Source: Populus alba (taxonomy: Eukaryota > Streptophyta > Magnoliopsida > Malpighiales > Salicaceae). Taken from it: 64,000 nt of DNA. Location: assembly GCF_005239225.2 (NCBI RefSeq), contig NC_133294.1, positions 3,720,001 through 3,784,000 on the forward strand, given 5' to 3'. The position numbers were made by a program, and so were the translations under genes. Shown in pieces: positions 1-12,539 of this stretch. The stretch's first letter is position 1; every line of letters begins with the position of its first letter. The notes beneath the pieces were generated by a model, which ran no database searches, was not told where the DNA came from, and saw nothing but the letters and a program-made list of their open reading frames with translations.

Positions 1-144
1 CAACAAAGAAATCATAAGTATTTTATTTTATTTTATTTTTGTTTATGTTTTCTTATCAGTATACTTAACTGAAAGAAATTAAGAGTTCACGACCAGCATT
101 CTAGTCTTATGCTATGTATAGTTTCATAAAGAGATACAACTTAC

Positions 145-641
145 CCATCTCCTAGAACCATTCCAGCTAAATCAGCCACTTCCTTTAAAGCAATCCTCCA
201 CCCATTCACCCGCTCCATCTCCTTGTTGAAGCTCTTTTCATGTTCCTCAAATGCTGCAGAGAAGCTCCCTGTTTGACGTCCGACTTGGGATGGATCCACA
301 TCATAGAATACTGGCAAAACTATGCAGTCAGCATTCCTCTTACGTTCCATGATCATTACAAGTTCATCGAGGCACCATCTCGACGAAGCATAGTCTTTGG
401 AGAACACGATAATCGATATTTTTGATTGTTGTATTGCCTTCTGGAGCTCGAAATCTATATTCTCTCCTCTCCGAATTTCATTATCATCTCTAAATGTGTG
501 AATCCCTGCTTGAACCAGGGCCGTGTAGAGGTGATCGGTAAAGTTCTTGCGGGTGTCTTCACCTCTAAAACTCAAGAACACTTGATATTTACAATTAGGA
601 AACCGTGAAGAGTAGGATTCTTGATACTTCCCAGCAGCCAT
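145..641 (-). CDS. TNL-1: TIR exon of a TIR-NBS-LRR immune receptor (partial, continues off the left edge)
   Basis: This exon encodes the N-terminal TIR domain of an intracellular immune receptor. In TNLs the TIR is a signalling NADase that is activated when the receptor oligomerises. The ATG at 641 starts MAAGKYQESYSS, the start shared by the other copies; a longer in-frame upstream ATG lies within the 5' leader and is not preferred. The TIR hallmark LSFRGEDTRKNFTDHLY begins near residue 23, and the motif WCLDEL places the expected catalytic Glu at residue 93. The exon is 497 bp and ends at a clear GTAAGT donor, leaving two bases of a split codon exactly as in TNL-6 and TNL-7. Positions 1-144 match their intron 1. 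The NBS and LRR exons would lie beyond the window, so it cannot be judged whether the whole gene is intact. No stop or frameshift is seen in this exon. Confidence 0.9.
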
Positions 642-1080
642 TTCGAGTCTAGCAAAGATAAGACTTTTCAAAGATCTGAAAAAAAAAAAAAAAAAAAAAA
701 AAAGAGTTGCAGGATTGATGTCGATAGTTCAAGATCGACACAGCACACCAATAAGCTGAAGTATTTTTATAATATTATCTTAATTTTTCTGTAAAACAAT
801 TTTCAAGTTATTTCCCAGCAATCAACTCCTCCATGTCCTTTCAGAAAAATATATGTAGATATGATAAATCTCTATGCTGAACCAACAAAATCGGTTGATG
901 AGATCATCAATAATTAGTTTCTAACAGTGAATTAATCGAAGTGATTCTCAGTTACAGCAGAGTTACATTCCACACTATAGCATAATACTAAGAGAGCTAA
1001 GAGAGAGAGAGTACCTGCAATCTTAACATTCCCTTCGCTGATGTTCTCTTATCAGTTCATCAATTTTCTGCTTTTAAGTC
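642..1080 (-). promoter_or_regulatory. 5' leader of TNL-1 with a leader intron
   Basis: A non-coding leader appears to be spliced here. The donor CAG|GTACTC is at 1014/1015. The acceptor TTTCAG|ATCTTTG is at 676/675, preceded on the coding strand by a run of more than 20 T. The same donor and acceptor are conserved upstream of TNL-6 (52325-52614) and TNL-7 (63533-63836), which supports a real leader intron. The transcription start is not determined. Confidence 0.6.
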
Positions 1081-2439
1081 AACCTTACAAGTCTTTGTGG
1101 ACCTTTTTCTTTTTTAATTTGCTCAAATCATTTATAACGCGTTTACTGGGGCCTGTAATTCTTGTTATAATTACCAAAATGGACATTAGACACACACAAA
1201 ACACATAATCCCTCTCATCAACTCACACGTTTCTTCTTACTTCACCCACCAGTAAGAAAAAGGCACGTGCAGGATCAAGGCTCTTCATATCTGACTTGGA
1301 AAGTTTGCTAGCCTGTAATTTTGCATCATTTGAATTGATTCTAGCTTTTTCTTTCTGTTGATTAAGTTAAATGAATAAATGAAATCAGTCGATCATTTAA
1401 GTTGTGAGAATTTTCAGATTAGTGTTTTATTTAAGTTGTTTAATTCCTTATTTGTTTAGTATTTAAATTTTACAAATTGAAAATGCATGTGCCAAGATTA
1501 CTAGGTGGTGTTTGAGAATCTGCGCTTTAGAAAGTACTTTTGATGTTAAAGTAAAATAAAGGGCATCATCATCAAATTCTAATATCAATTTAACCAAAAG
1601 AAAATTACTTAATTTTGAGGGGGAAGTGATTTTTTTCAAATTATTTTAGGAAGTACATTCGAAATAAATTAATAAATAAAAGGTCCGTTTTGAAGCTTTA
1701 TTCGTTACAATATTGTTTGAGCTGCTTTTGAAATGATTATTGTTATATTTTTTAAAACACTTTTAACCACGAAAAAAACTAAGTCGCCCACTCTAGTTAT
1801 AATCCATCTAATAATGCTACAGTTTGTAGTTATACAAAATCCAATTGGAAATGTTATTATCTAGGCTAGCTATAAGAATATTTTCGCTTTAGCACATCGT
1901 AAAGTAAAAGGTAAAATCGAGTATCAAAAGGAAATCTAAGTTGTGTAGACGGTCTCATATCTTGTATACAAACAAAAGGTGTTTCGCCAATGGAATGTCA
2001 TATATTCCATATATTATGTAGCTTTGCAAGATCCTCTTCTGCCAACTTACTTACCGGTCCTTTATATTATATTTTTAGATAAATATTTTTATCTTCGCTG
2101 TATATATAGGTGAACTTCTAAGCACATTAATTTCAAGAGAACAGGTCTATTTATTAATAGTTAGCAGTTGATTTTCGTTTGCAGTATGCAACGGAGCAGT
2201 CTCATACTTATTCATTATATCCACCTCTTCTTGATGAAATAGAGACTCATTCGGGAGATTTTATGGAGAGTTTAGAACTCTACGAGATGGCATGTGCACG
2301 CGCTGTTGCAGGCTTATAAAACAAATATACTTGATAGTGTTATAATTGTGAACCAACGCTAGATAAGTAATAGAAACTAAAGGTATGATGGAGTCAATAA
2401 TTCATAATAAAAAAAAAAGTTGTGTTGGTAATCAAAAAC
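1081..2439. other. Upstream region of TNL-1, no gene seen
   Basis: AT-rich sequence without a credible coding frame. The first part (about 1150-1360) is repeated almost exactly at 9000-9178, so it is a duplicated TNL upstream module. Beyond about 1400 nothing recognisable is seen. Confidence 0.5.
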
Positions 2440-4377
2440 TTAAGACTGAACAAAATGATTTGTAACAATCCACTGTGTTTTGGGAGGAAAGATACAGTGT
2501 TTTCGCCACATGATTTAGCTTTTCTGTTAATAAAAAGCAAAACAATTACAAAGTTAAATTATCTACCAGCTTAATATTAAAAAAGAAATCAACAAAGATA
2601 ATTTTGGAAGGAAAAAAACCCATGAGGAAAAATATTGTAGCAACTTGCAATGTTTTGTGAGGAAAATTACAGTGTTTTCCTCAATAAAATAAAATAAAAA
2701 ACCATTTAGAGAAATATTGCAGCAATTCATAGTATTTTGTGAGAAAAACTACAATGCTATCCCCATATGATTTAGCTTTATTGTAATTATAATTCTTAAT
2801 CAACTCAATATCAAAAAACAATTGACAAAGATAATTTTGAAAAAAAATCATATGGGAAAACACTGCAACAATTCATAGTGTTTCATAGAAAAAAATTACA
2901 AAGCTAAATTCTTAATTAGCTTAATATTAAAAAAATCAAATCGACAGACACAATTTTAGAAGAAAAAATAACAAAAAAAGGGGGAAATCATGTTGGAAAC
3001 ACTTGTAGCAATTCACAGTGTTTTGTGATGAAGCTACAGTGCTTCCCCGCATGATTTAGCCTTATTTGTAATGACTTGTAATTGTAATTCTCATCAATGT
3101 TTTGTAAGGAAAGCTATAGTGCTTTCCCCCACATAATTAAGATTTATTACAAAATTAAATTCTAACCAACTCAATATTAAAAAAATAAATTCGACGAAGA
3201 TAATTTTAGAAAAAAATATTAAAAAGAAACTGAAAAAAAAACCATGTGAGGAAAAACTGTCAATCCATAGTGTTTTGTGAGGAAAAACTTGTAATTACAA
3301 TTCTTTACCAGCTTAATATTTAAAAAATAAAATCGACAAAGATAATTTTAGAGAAAAACATAACAAAACAGAAAAAAACCATGTGGAAAAAAACATTGTA
3401 GCAATCCACAGTAATTTCCGAGGAAAGTTACAGTGCTTTTCCTAACATATTGTAACTGTAATTTTTAAGTAGCTCAATATTAAAAAAATAAAATCAAAAA
3501 AGATAATTTCAAAGAAAATCATAAAAAAAAAAACAACAACAATAAAACTATGCGAAGAAACATTGTAGCAATCAAACAATGTTTTTAAAGAAAAAAATTA
3601 CAAAACTAAATTCTCAATTAGCTCAATATAGAAATAAAAAAAACTTGACAAATATAATTTTGGAAATTAAAAAAATAAAACAGAAAAATTATGTGGGAAA
3701 ACACCGTAGCAATCCAAGTGTGAAAATATGAAAGGTCAGCATGTAGATGATGCCTTTAAAGGAAAAAAAAATAACAAAGAAAATTTTTTAATCAACTCAA
3801 TATTTAAAAAGTAAAATAACAAAGATAATTTTGAAAAAAATAAAAAATAAATGAAAAAAAGGAAAGTAATTTTGGAAAAAAAAAACAATGGAAAAAAAAA
3901 GAGGGAAAAAGGGAAACTTGGAAAAAAAAATGAAAAAAGTGCAAAAGAAAAAAAAAATGAAAAAAGAAGAAGAAGAATGCATTGTTGTAATCCACAATGC
4001 ATTGGGTGTGGGGAACAATGATTTCCCCACAACTTTTAGTTTTATGTTATAGTAATTGAAATTCTTAACCAACTTAATATTTAAAAAAAAATAAATTTAA
4101 CAAAGATAATTTTAGGGAAAAACATAACAAAATAGAAAAAAATCATATGGGTAAAAAACACTGTAGCAATCCACAATAATATGCGAGGAAAGTTATAGTG
4201 ATTTCCCCACATATTGTAACTGTAATTTTTAACCAGCTCAATACTAAAAAATAAAATAAAATATATATATAATTTCAAATAAAATCATAAAAAAAAAAAC
4301 AAAAAAAAAACCATTCAAAGAAACACTATAACAACCAACAATGTTTTAAAGAGAAAAAAATTAGAAAACTAAATTGT
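2440..4377. repeat. Irregular AT-rich repeat array (about ten degenerate units)
   Basis: The phrase (G)CTCAATATTAAAAA followed by GACAAAGATAATTTT recurs near 2568, 2804, 2919, 3169, 3309, 3473, 3621, 3795, 4073 and 4236. It alternates with phrases about a CACAGTGTTTTGTGAGGAAA stretch and CTACAGTGCTTTCCCCACAT. Spacing varies from about 110 to 280 bp, so this is a decayed array rather than a clean satellite. Phe-rich frames on the minus strand are low complexity. At least one more unit is at 12640-12975, next to a Tat-like LTR, and the array here abuts a Tat-like fragment at 4378, so it may derive from a retrotransposon body. Confidence 0.65.
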
Positions 4378-6719
4378 GGGTATACGTGCCTTAACTATTC
4401 CTTGCAACGCCCCCATACTGTCTTTACGAAGAACGTCACTGGGCAAATATGAGACCCTTTTGAGACCAGATAGAAAACCTATCAATGTTCACATAATAAA
4501 TAGAACATGTCCTTAGGATGTATGTGCTATCGTTATTTGCATAAGGGCAAACCCTTCTTGAAGCATCTTGAACTCAAGACTTGTGGGTGACACAATGGCC
4601 GTCACTCAAAAAATTTTCATTGTAGAGTTTGGGCAAAAATCACGATTCTTGTTCCATCATACAAGAGTTACGACCATATTGTCACCCCTCGAAAGGCGAG
4701 TTCATCATATAGATTACATATTCATACATTTGTCATGCATGTGCTGTAATGAAAAGTAGGTCCCCTATGAGTCTACAACACCCGACTTTGAATGAAAAAA
4801 CATGAAAGATGAAGAGTGTGCTCGTCGTAACGTCCATTTTTAAGAAGAGTTGGAGTTTCTGAAGACATGTGTGACTCGTCTCTAGCTTACTCGAGCAAAT
4901 ACTGAAAAATAACTCTAGGAAAGTTCCTTCCAACCGACCTATCATCTTTGTTCAAAACCCAACAATGACTCTACCCGGAAAAAAAAAATTGGGGGCAAAC
5001 GTCGGTCAAGAGCCTCAACACAATCATGTATCCCTGCAAAAGCTTTGGTGGGAAGGCTGACCGAAGGGGAATTGCACTACCAGTGCATAATGGAGCCTAT
5101 TCTTGTTCTGCAAAAAAAAAAAAAGCCTCTGTTTGATCATGCCTGTAGAACTTCTTGATTTTGTTTCAACCTGTTCCAGTTTTTTGTTGGTAACTTGGCT
5201 TAAAATTCCATAACACTTTCCTTGTCAAATGAGCCTTTATTGTTAATAAGATCATGTGCTTATAACACACCTTCATTTTTGTTGTTGTTTCATACAAACA
5301 ACACATTGAACATAACCGTTAAGCATGAAACCATTATACCAAGAATCTTTGGGTGTGTTTCCCTTTTCTTCCAAAACTATACATGATCGCACATGTTCAC
5401 AAGGATTTTTTGGGAATTCAAAGTTTAGTACAAAAAACAGAAATCATGTTGATGTTTGTCCAAAGCAAACGAGATCTAGAAATTCAGGTGATTCCTTAGA
5501 AAGGTAACCATACACCTAGAAAACCTAAAAAAAAACAAAAAGAACCCATGAAGTGACTCCAAAAGCTGAGTTTTATTTGAATGAATAATGAGGAATCACA
5601 TTGTATACTCGCATGAAAGCAAGGCTTACCGATCCTAAATGCATGAGTTTGAAATGAAGAAAGACCATCTTTGATGATCTTTTCACAAGGTAAAATATAT
5701 CATTTGCAGTCCCCTTTTGAGCCTAATGCTTTTCTTGAGATAAATAACATTGGCTATGATCACACCCTACACTGGGGGCAAGTGCGATAACATAGAAAAA
5801 ACCTTAATGATTGAAAATGCCCAAGCAACACTAGGGGGCATAAAAGAAAATTCTCAATCATCAAAGGTGCCCGAACAAATCTAGGGGGCATGAACAAAAA
5901 TCCAAAGGATCAAAAGTTTTGAGCATATATAAAAAATAATAATAATATATGATGATGCTCAAAACCATATGAAGAAAACAAAAGCAAAGAGAAAGAGTCC
6001 AAGCCCAACACTAAAGGGGCACGATATACAATTTTAGAAGGGCATTCAAATGACAAAAGGTCAAGAAACAAGCACAAGTGATCCTTAGTTTTGAAAATCA
6101 CTTAAACACTTTTTTTTAGCCTACAAATATCATTTTCTTCATAACCAAGAGCCCAAGCCTACATTACGTGCCTAATGAAGCCCTTTCTGATCAAAGGCAA
6201 GCAATCTGGATCGGTAGGCAATGCTTTCTCATGTGAACCAAATCATTATTCATGCAAATAAAATGAATGCTTTCAAGACTGGATCTTTGAAACTCTCATA
6301 TTAAATCTTGAACCATTTCGACCAGCCAAATGTCACTTCATATTTTTCACCAAAAGCCAAAACAAAACGTTTTCATCACTTCTGATAACCTCTCTATAGG
6401 AAACACTTGAATTTCTTCAGAATGAGTAATTTTTGTGTCTGGAATAGCTTTGGAATTCCAAAAATTCTGCATGAAAACAACTCCTTGTCAAACCTTCCTT
6501 CACATAGCGTCATCCCCAAACCCGAATTGAACGCCTGGGGGCATGATCAAACTAGGGGGCAATAAAGAAACATATGATAGGGCTGGCTCCATGAATCCCA
6601 TTCTAAGAAAATGTCGAGCAAAATTGGCAACCCTTGAGATAAAGAGGCGGAGGACAAAGAAGTATGATGATATCAAGTCTTTTCTAAAGGTCAAAATCAC
6701 AAGAGATGACTCGAGTAAG
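4378..6719 (+). mobile_element. Fragment of a Tat/Ogre-like LTR retrotransposon, internal region
   Basis: 4380-4540 matches, in the opposite orientation, the leader region at about 45366-45540 of the gag-only element at 38674-48360, including CCTTGCAACGCCCCCATACT and AAGAACGTCACTGGGCA. The remainder (to 6719) contains repeated purine phrases such as CTAGGGGGCA and CTGGGGGCAAGT, typical of the non-coding 3' region of such elements, but no gag or pol frame can be recognised. It is cut on the right by the Gypsy LTR at 6720. Boundaries apart from that one are approximate. Confidence 0.6.
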
Positions 6720-7628
6720 TGTCACGACCCGAATCCCGGATCCATGACCGGCACATAGGCAAGGTTCCCCTCCAAGGTTCCATACCTATGCGAACCCAAA
6801 CTTACATACAAACTTATCCTTCAAAACTCAATCAGAGTTGTTCAACGCAGCAGTAACAACAAAACTAACTTTATAACATAATTTGATTGTCTTACTACAA
6901 GAGTTAGGGTCAAATTGTAATTTTTGTTAAATTGGAGGACCAAATTGAAAGTGTTAAATTCTCTTATCTATACAGTAATTCTGTCCATAATTCATATGTT
7001 ATGCTGTTCAGAATCTCAGAATATGCTCCAGGGACCAATTTGTAATTTTCCAAAATTCGGGGACTAAACTGTAATTTTTGCAAATTGAGGGACCAAATTG
7101 AATTTTTTTCATCTTCAACCTCCATTCTAGAATTTTAACAGAAACCTACTGTTCTCCCCTGATTTTTAACTCAAAATTCACCATTCAAACAAAACTATAA
7201 CTCAAAATCATCACAATCTTCCATAATCAACTAAATCATCAATTAAACACAACAATCAACCCCTAACATTCAATTTAATTCATCAATTAAACTCAAAACA
7301 CAAATTTCATAATCCTAACATTCATCAAAACCGAAATTAAAGCTTAATTAATACATATTTATACATAATCTTACCCTTTTACTTATTTCCTCCAACTCCT
7401 TTCTATTTCCTTTCTAATTTCCCTCTTTTCTCTTCTTCTTCTTCTTTCTCCCTTCTCTCTCATGGTTTGCTCTCAATATTTTCAGATCTCTCTCTTTTGT
7501 TTTTTTTTTTCTATTTCTATTTATTATGTTTATCTAATTACCACACTACCCCTCATTCATTTATACCCACACTTTAAGCCTTCAAGGGCTTTATTGTATT
7601 TTCCAACTTATTAATTCAAAACATTGCA
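6720..7628 (-). mobile_element. 3' LTR of a Ty3/Gypsy (chromovirus-like) element
   Basis: The plus strand reads TGTCACGACCCGAATCCC at the left end and ends TTGCA at 7628, giving TG...CA termini over 909 bp. Immediately outside, 7629-7640 read on the minus strand as AGGTGGGGAGAT, a polypurine tract, followed upstream by the pol end at 7657. This order (pol, polypurine tract, LTR) fixes the orientation as minus. The 5' part of the element is missing, so no target duplication can be checked. Confidence 0.8.
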
Positions 7629-7656
7629 ATCTCCCCACCTTATAAAAGTTTCGTCC

Positions 7657-8109
7657 TCAAAACTTAATAGAAAAGATTGAATACTTACCAAGATTATCGA
7701 AAAGATGAGGATACTCACGCATCTTATCCTCGAGCTCCCACGTCGCTTCCTCACGTGAATGTCCTTTCCATTTCACTTTCACTGAAGCTATATCCTTCGA
7801 CCTAAGCTTCCTCACTTATCGATCGACTATAGCTTCCGGTTGCACCTCATAAACCATATCATCCCTCAACTCAATGGGATGAACCTCTAACACATGTGAT
7901 GGATTTGGCATATACTTCCTTAGCATGGAAACATGAAATACCGGATGAATAGCAGACAAGTTTGGTGGTAATGCTAACCTATAAGCAACTGCCCCAACTC
8001 TCTCCAGAATCTCATATGGTCCAATGAATCGAGGACTCAACTTGTCTTTCTTCCCAAACCTGAATACTCCTTTTGTCCTTTCCTGACCTTCTTGTTCTTT
8101 AGGATTTTT
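7657..8109 (-). pseudogene. Truncated Gypsy pol: end of integrase and chromodomain-like tail
   Basis: The minus strand encodes GVFRFGKKDKLSPRFIGPYE, then AYRLALPP and HPVFHVSMLRKY, the usual C-terminal integrase segment of plant Ty3/Gypsy chromoviruses. It continues past a stop codon (the TAA at about 7816, where family members usually have Gln) into VKVKWKGHSREEATWE, a chromodomain-like stretch, and terminates at TGA 7657-7659 just before the polypurine tract. Everything upstream of about 8075-8109 (gag, protease, RT, RNase H, integrase core) is gone. It is a dead 3' remnant. Confidence 0.8.
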
Positions 8110-8149
8110 CTTCCCACGTATATTAAGAGCACCCATGGGTCGGGCCAAT

Positions 8150-8394
8150 CTTACATTAATTAACTATATATAATTAATGTGTATAATTTCTTTTACAGTG
8201 CTTTCTCTTACTTCCAGCGCAATATTCCTTTTTCTTTCTTTCTTTTGTGAAATCCAACACATCAAATTATGTTAAATTAAATTTTGAACCTGGCACTTAA
8301 AGTAGCACGTATCAAACATTAAGATCAAAATCAAGATAAAGTTAAAGTAAATTTGATATATATATTTTTTTGGTATAAAGTAAATCCGATAAAG
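8150..8394. other. Short AT-rich stretch, nothing recognised
   Basis: Follows the truncation point of the Gypsy remnant. No coding frame or repeat terminus is identified. Confidence 0.4.
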
Positions 8395-9180
8395 TTACCT
8401 GCAATCCTCACTTTCCCTTCGCTGATGTTCTCTTAAGTCCATCAATTTTCTGCTTTTAAGTCAACCTCACAAGTCTCTGGGGTCTTGGTCATTTCCGCGT
8501 TAGGACCTTTTTTTTGTCTTTAATTTGCTCAGAATTGAGAGAAAAAGGGTGGATTGTAAATTTAAGACAAGTCATCCCCACAAGTAAATCTGATAAAGTT
8601 ACCTGCAATCCTCACTTTCCCTTCGCTGATATTCTCTTATCAGTTCATCAATTTTCTGCTTTTAAATCAACCTTAAAAGTCTCTGTGGTAGGGACCATTT
8701 CCGCGGTAGGACCTTTTTTTTTTTCTTTAATTTGCTCAGAATTGAGAGAGAGAGAGGGTGGATTGTAAATTTAAGACAAGTCATCCCCACAAGCCCGCTC
8801 TCTCAATGGTATGGAATGTTTCCGCGTGAGGACTTTTTTGGTTTTATTTTGATCAAGACTTGAATGTTGAATATAATCACTAATCTATTTGATTATACAA
8901 ATGCACACTGAATTTTTGGTTCTATTAAATAGAATTGAAGTTCAATCACTAATCTATTAAATAGAATTATACAAGACTTGGATCTTATAATTACCAAAAG
9001 GGATATTAGACACGCACAAAACACAGTCCCTCTCATCAACTCACACGGTTCTTCTTACTTCACCCACCAGTAAGAAAAAGGCACGTGCAGGATCAAGCCT
9101 CTTCATATCTGACTTGGAAAGTTTACTAGCCTGTAATTTTGCATCATTTGAATTGATTCTAGCTTTTTCTTTCTGTTGAA
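8395..9180 (-). repeat. Duplicated TNL upstream/leader modules (no gene attached)
   Basis: Two copies of the leader-exon segment CTTTCCCTTCGCTGATGTTC occur at about 8408 and 8612. Each is followed by a module containing GGGTGGATTGTAAATTTAAG (about 8546 and 8756). A further block, 9000-9178, is nearly identical to 1171-1360 upstream of TNL-1. The same modules are found near TNL-6 (52615-52680 and 53567-54150). This is therefore a promoter-region duplicate stranded without a coding region, interrupted on the right by a copia fragment. Confidence 0.7.
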
Positions 9181-9237
9181 AGTCAAGTGTATATATAAAC
9201 AAAGAATTAGTCGGAAGTTGCTGATTACAGGATCATT

Positions 9238-9498
9238 GCCCCGAAATTTCCAATAGCTACAAAGATTTATATTGATAATCGATCAGCGATTGCATTAGCC
9301 AAGAATCCAATGTATCATGAAACAAGTAAACATATCAATACACGTCATCATTTTATTCGAGAGCATGTGAAGAACAAAGAAGTTGAACCGATATCCTGCA
9401 AAACAAATGATCAAGTTGCAGATATCTTTACAAAGTCATTGAAGGGAGAAATATTCATTAGATTGAAGTTCATGCTTGGCATGACATCCCTCGATTGA
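9238..9498 (+). pseudogene. Copia pol fragment: RNase H C-terminus
   Basis: The plus strand reads ATKIYIDNRSAIALAKNPMY, then HINTRHHFIREHVKN and QVADIFTKSLKG, ending at TGA 9496-9498. This is the standard RNase H end of Ty1/copia polyproteins. It is intact at its 3' end but has no upstream pol, so it is a truncated insertion or recombination remnant. Confidence 0.85.
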
Positions 9499-9514
9499 GT
9501 TTAAAGGGGGGATT

Positions 9515-9819
9515 TGTTGTTGTAAACTCAATCAACCACCTACTACCACCTACTACCACCTAATATCAATCACCACCACCTGCTGCCATCTATTAGTAAC
9601 AACCACTACCTGCTGCCTCTCAATTTATGTATAAATAAGCTGTTAAGTTTATGTTATTAAGTGTGAAACAGAGTAGAGAGAAACACGAGAGAAAAGAGAG
9701 GGTGTGTATTAAGATTGTGAGTTTTGTAATTTGTAAGCTTGTTTTTGTAATAAAATCGTGTGTTTTATTCCTTTTTAGTGTTCTAAAGCCACCACAAGTG
9801 GTTTCTCCCACCAACAACA
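9515..9819 (+). mobile_element. Copia 3' LTR with adjacent polypurine tract
   Basis: The purine tract AAAGGGGGGAT (about 9503-9513) follows the RNase H stop directly. The LTR then starts TGTTGTTGTAAAC and ends ...CCAACAACA near 9816-9819, giving TG...CA termini over about 300 bp. It contains repeated CCACCTACTA phrases near its start. The 5' half of the element is absent. Confidence 0.75.
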
Positions 9820-10588
9820 TATATATGCAGGCTGTGTTTCGAGATCAGATTGATTAAGGTGCAAACAAACATGGAGGATATGCAGGAACAAAACCATGAG
9901 ATCGTGCTTCAGGGTCGGAATAATAATGGAGCAAGAAACAAAGAATTCGACATTTCTGCCTCTATGGCAATTCTGGTTTAAATTATCTCCCCACCGGATC
10001 AGTCTCTGCAGTTTATTTCTGTTTTTCAAATGGTATTTAGAAAACTTAGCTTAATCAAAGAACAAAGGGCATAACAAGAACATCTAGGTTACTGTCATCC
10101 CTCAAATTTATTTATAGGCAAAATAAAAAATTACAAGATCTTTATCATAAAAAAAAAAAAATCATAACAACCATAATTCCTTTCATCTAAGGGATTACAT
10201 AACTACATAGACTTATTCTAAGTCAAAAAAATATTTAGCTAAACTCAAGTCTAAAAATCAGAACATAAAAAAATACCATAACATATAGATAAATATGGCT
10301 GGAAACTAGCTGATAACAATTTCCTCCCTTTCTGTTGGCTACGATCCTAACCCTATGTATATGAATATGGAAAATAATCATGTCCATTTAAACTCTGATT
10401 CAGATGAAGCTTCTCCACATGTATTTGAGTACTTCTGCAGCATGCATGTTGCTGATGCTCCCATTGATCAGGGAGTCCCTATCTCTTCTTCTAGTGGACA
10501 TGTATGGTCAGCAGTTAGCATACCCAGTTCATATTAAGATCTACTGGTGGATTGTCACAGACACATCAAGTTAATGAAGAGCAACGTT
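9820..10588. other. Unassigned stretch with two short open frames
   Basis: A frame starting MEDMQEQNHEIVLQGRNNNG at about 9871 runs 36 codons. A second frame at 10355-10537 has ordinary amino-acid composition (SDSDEASPHVFEYFCSMHV). Either could be a captured exon, but neither has a family I recognise or a clear splice context. Confidence 0.3.
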
Positions 10589-12490
10589 TGTCGCACCTGA
10601 CATCGCAGCGGCCTTAAAAATTAAGTTAAATCTTTGGAAAGAACGGATTTCTGGCATCTTGTTCTTTAAATGGGATGGTCTTGTTTAAGGAGTCGTCACC
10701 TAGTATTATGGTCACTAGGAACCCTAACTGGTCAACAGAGATTCTATGGTTCGGGATTGGTTATGTAAAAAGGAAGATATTATCACCCCTTAAACGTCTT
10801 GCCTGAGGCAGGCTGCATTGCTAGTTTCGTCTTAAATTGCTAAATATTTATTGATTTATGTTATGAAAATTTGCTTATAATATTCCTGACTCTGGCGCTA
10901 GTGAATATTAAACAACGAATATTTCCAACTCTGGAGTTGGTAAATATTACGTAGCTATAAAACAAAATAAATTTAAATCAGTATTTTTTTATTCCCGACT
11001 CTAGCGCTAGTGAATAAACAAATAAAATAAAATTTATTTCTTTATAAAATTATTTTTTACGCATGCGAAATAAAATAAAATAAAATAAATTTACATTAGT
11101 ATTTTTTATTCTTGACTCTGGCGTCAGTGAATATACTAATTAAATTTATCCTATTTTATTTTATGTGAATAAACAAATAAAAATCAATTCATTTCTTTAT
11201 CAAATTATTATTATTATTATTATTTTAACGCAAGCGCATTATTTTTTATTTTCTATGTAGCTTAAAAAATAAAAATGAAATAAAATAAAATAAATTTACA
11301 TTAGTATTTTTTTTATTCTTGACTTTGGCGTCAGTGAATATACTAAATAAATTTATCCTATTTTATTTTATGTTTTTAATTTTTTTGTCAATGAATAAAT
11401 AAAAAAACAATAAATTCATTTTTATATATATTTTTTACCTACACAATTTTTATTATATATTTTTTATATTTTTATATATTTTTTGGGCTGGATTGGACCA
11501 GCCGGCCCAGCCTGGTCACTGGCCCAAGCCAGTGACCAGGCGGCTTTTACCCGCCAGCGTGCTTGAATTGTTCACGCACGCTGGCAACAGTTAGCATGTA
11601 ATTATATTTCTAATGTACAGTGTTGGAGAATTATTCTGCAAAACTGGAGACACTTACCTGGGAGCAAGATGGAGGCGATGGCGTGTTGTTCCTCTCTTCG
11701 TTTTTTAAGCTTCTTCCTCTGGTTTTGGAAGCCGGCGCTGGAGAAGAAGAAGCCGATTGTGATGCTGGGGCTTTCATCTGTGGGTTTCTTGTTTGTTCTT
11801 CCCCCCTGTTGCTGACCTCCTGCCTCGGTTGTTTTTCGTCCTGGTTTCTTCCTTTTGCTCCTTTTTTTACTATGATTTATGCTATGTTTTCTCTGCTTTT
11901 GCTAATTCTGTTCTTGGCTATGTTTTTTGATTTGATTTTTCTGCAGGGATGAAAGCAACGGCAGAACCGGTTCTCCTCCCTGTTTCAGTCTTCTGCGTTC
12001 TGGGTCTCTCCCTCTGCTTCGGGTTTCTTTTGTCTCCCCCTGTTGCTGGGTTCCTGCCTCTGTTCTGGGTTGTGTTTTGATTGCCCTGTTTTTCTCTGGA
12101 TTTTCTGGGTTAATTGCTCTGTTTTTCTGGGGGTTTTTTTTCCTCCCCTGTTGTTGGGTTTTCCCCCCTTCATTGTTGCTGGCTTGTTCGTCCCTCTCCC
12201 TGTATTTTCTTTTTTTGATTGTGTTTTGTTTGCTCTGTCGGGTGCGACAGAATTGCTCTGTTTTTGGGTTATTTTTCTTCTTTGTTTTTCTGGCTTTTTC
12301 TTTCGTCTTTTTTCTGGGTTTCTCCTCCCGTTTTTCCGGTCTTTAGTCTCTCCTTTATAGAGACCCCAAAGCTTGCCCCTAATCAGTCCTGCCTTTGCAG
12401 GACTGTATCTTCCACAAACGAGATCGTGGGCAAGGGACTCGGTCCAAGATTGAATTTGTTGCAGATTTTCAGGTCTCCGGTTGAATCGGG
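10589..12490 (+). mobile_element. Tat/Ogre-like LTR or LTR fragment
   Basis: It begins TGTCGCACC like the LTRs at 38674 and 45828. It shares with them the phrases GTCACCTAGTATT.TGGTCACTAGGAACC and GGTATTA-CACC. Its internal AT-rich part carries repeated 'GACTCTGGCG(C/T)(T/C)AGTGAATA' words. A GC-rich block follows, with two strong hairpins: 11510-11541 (14 bp arms, 4 nt loop) and 11553-11585 (10 bp arms). The right end is not defined. A related fragment in the opposite orientation is at 33079-34343. Large open frames inside (for example a Lys/Arg-rich one on the minus strand around 12000-12550) are byproducts of CT-rich sequence. Confidence 0.65.
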
Positions 12491-12539
12491 AAGAAGAATA
12501 AAAAAAAATAAAAACAAATGAAAAGTTTGAAAAAAAAAA

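Noticed and set aside
3736..4072. Phe-rich open frames on the minus strand
   Set aside because: They are the reverse of A-rich repeat units; low complexity, no conserved start, inside a repeat array.
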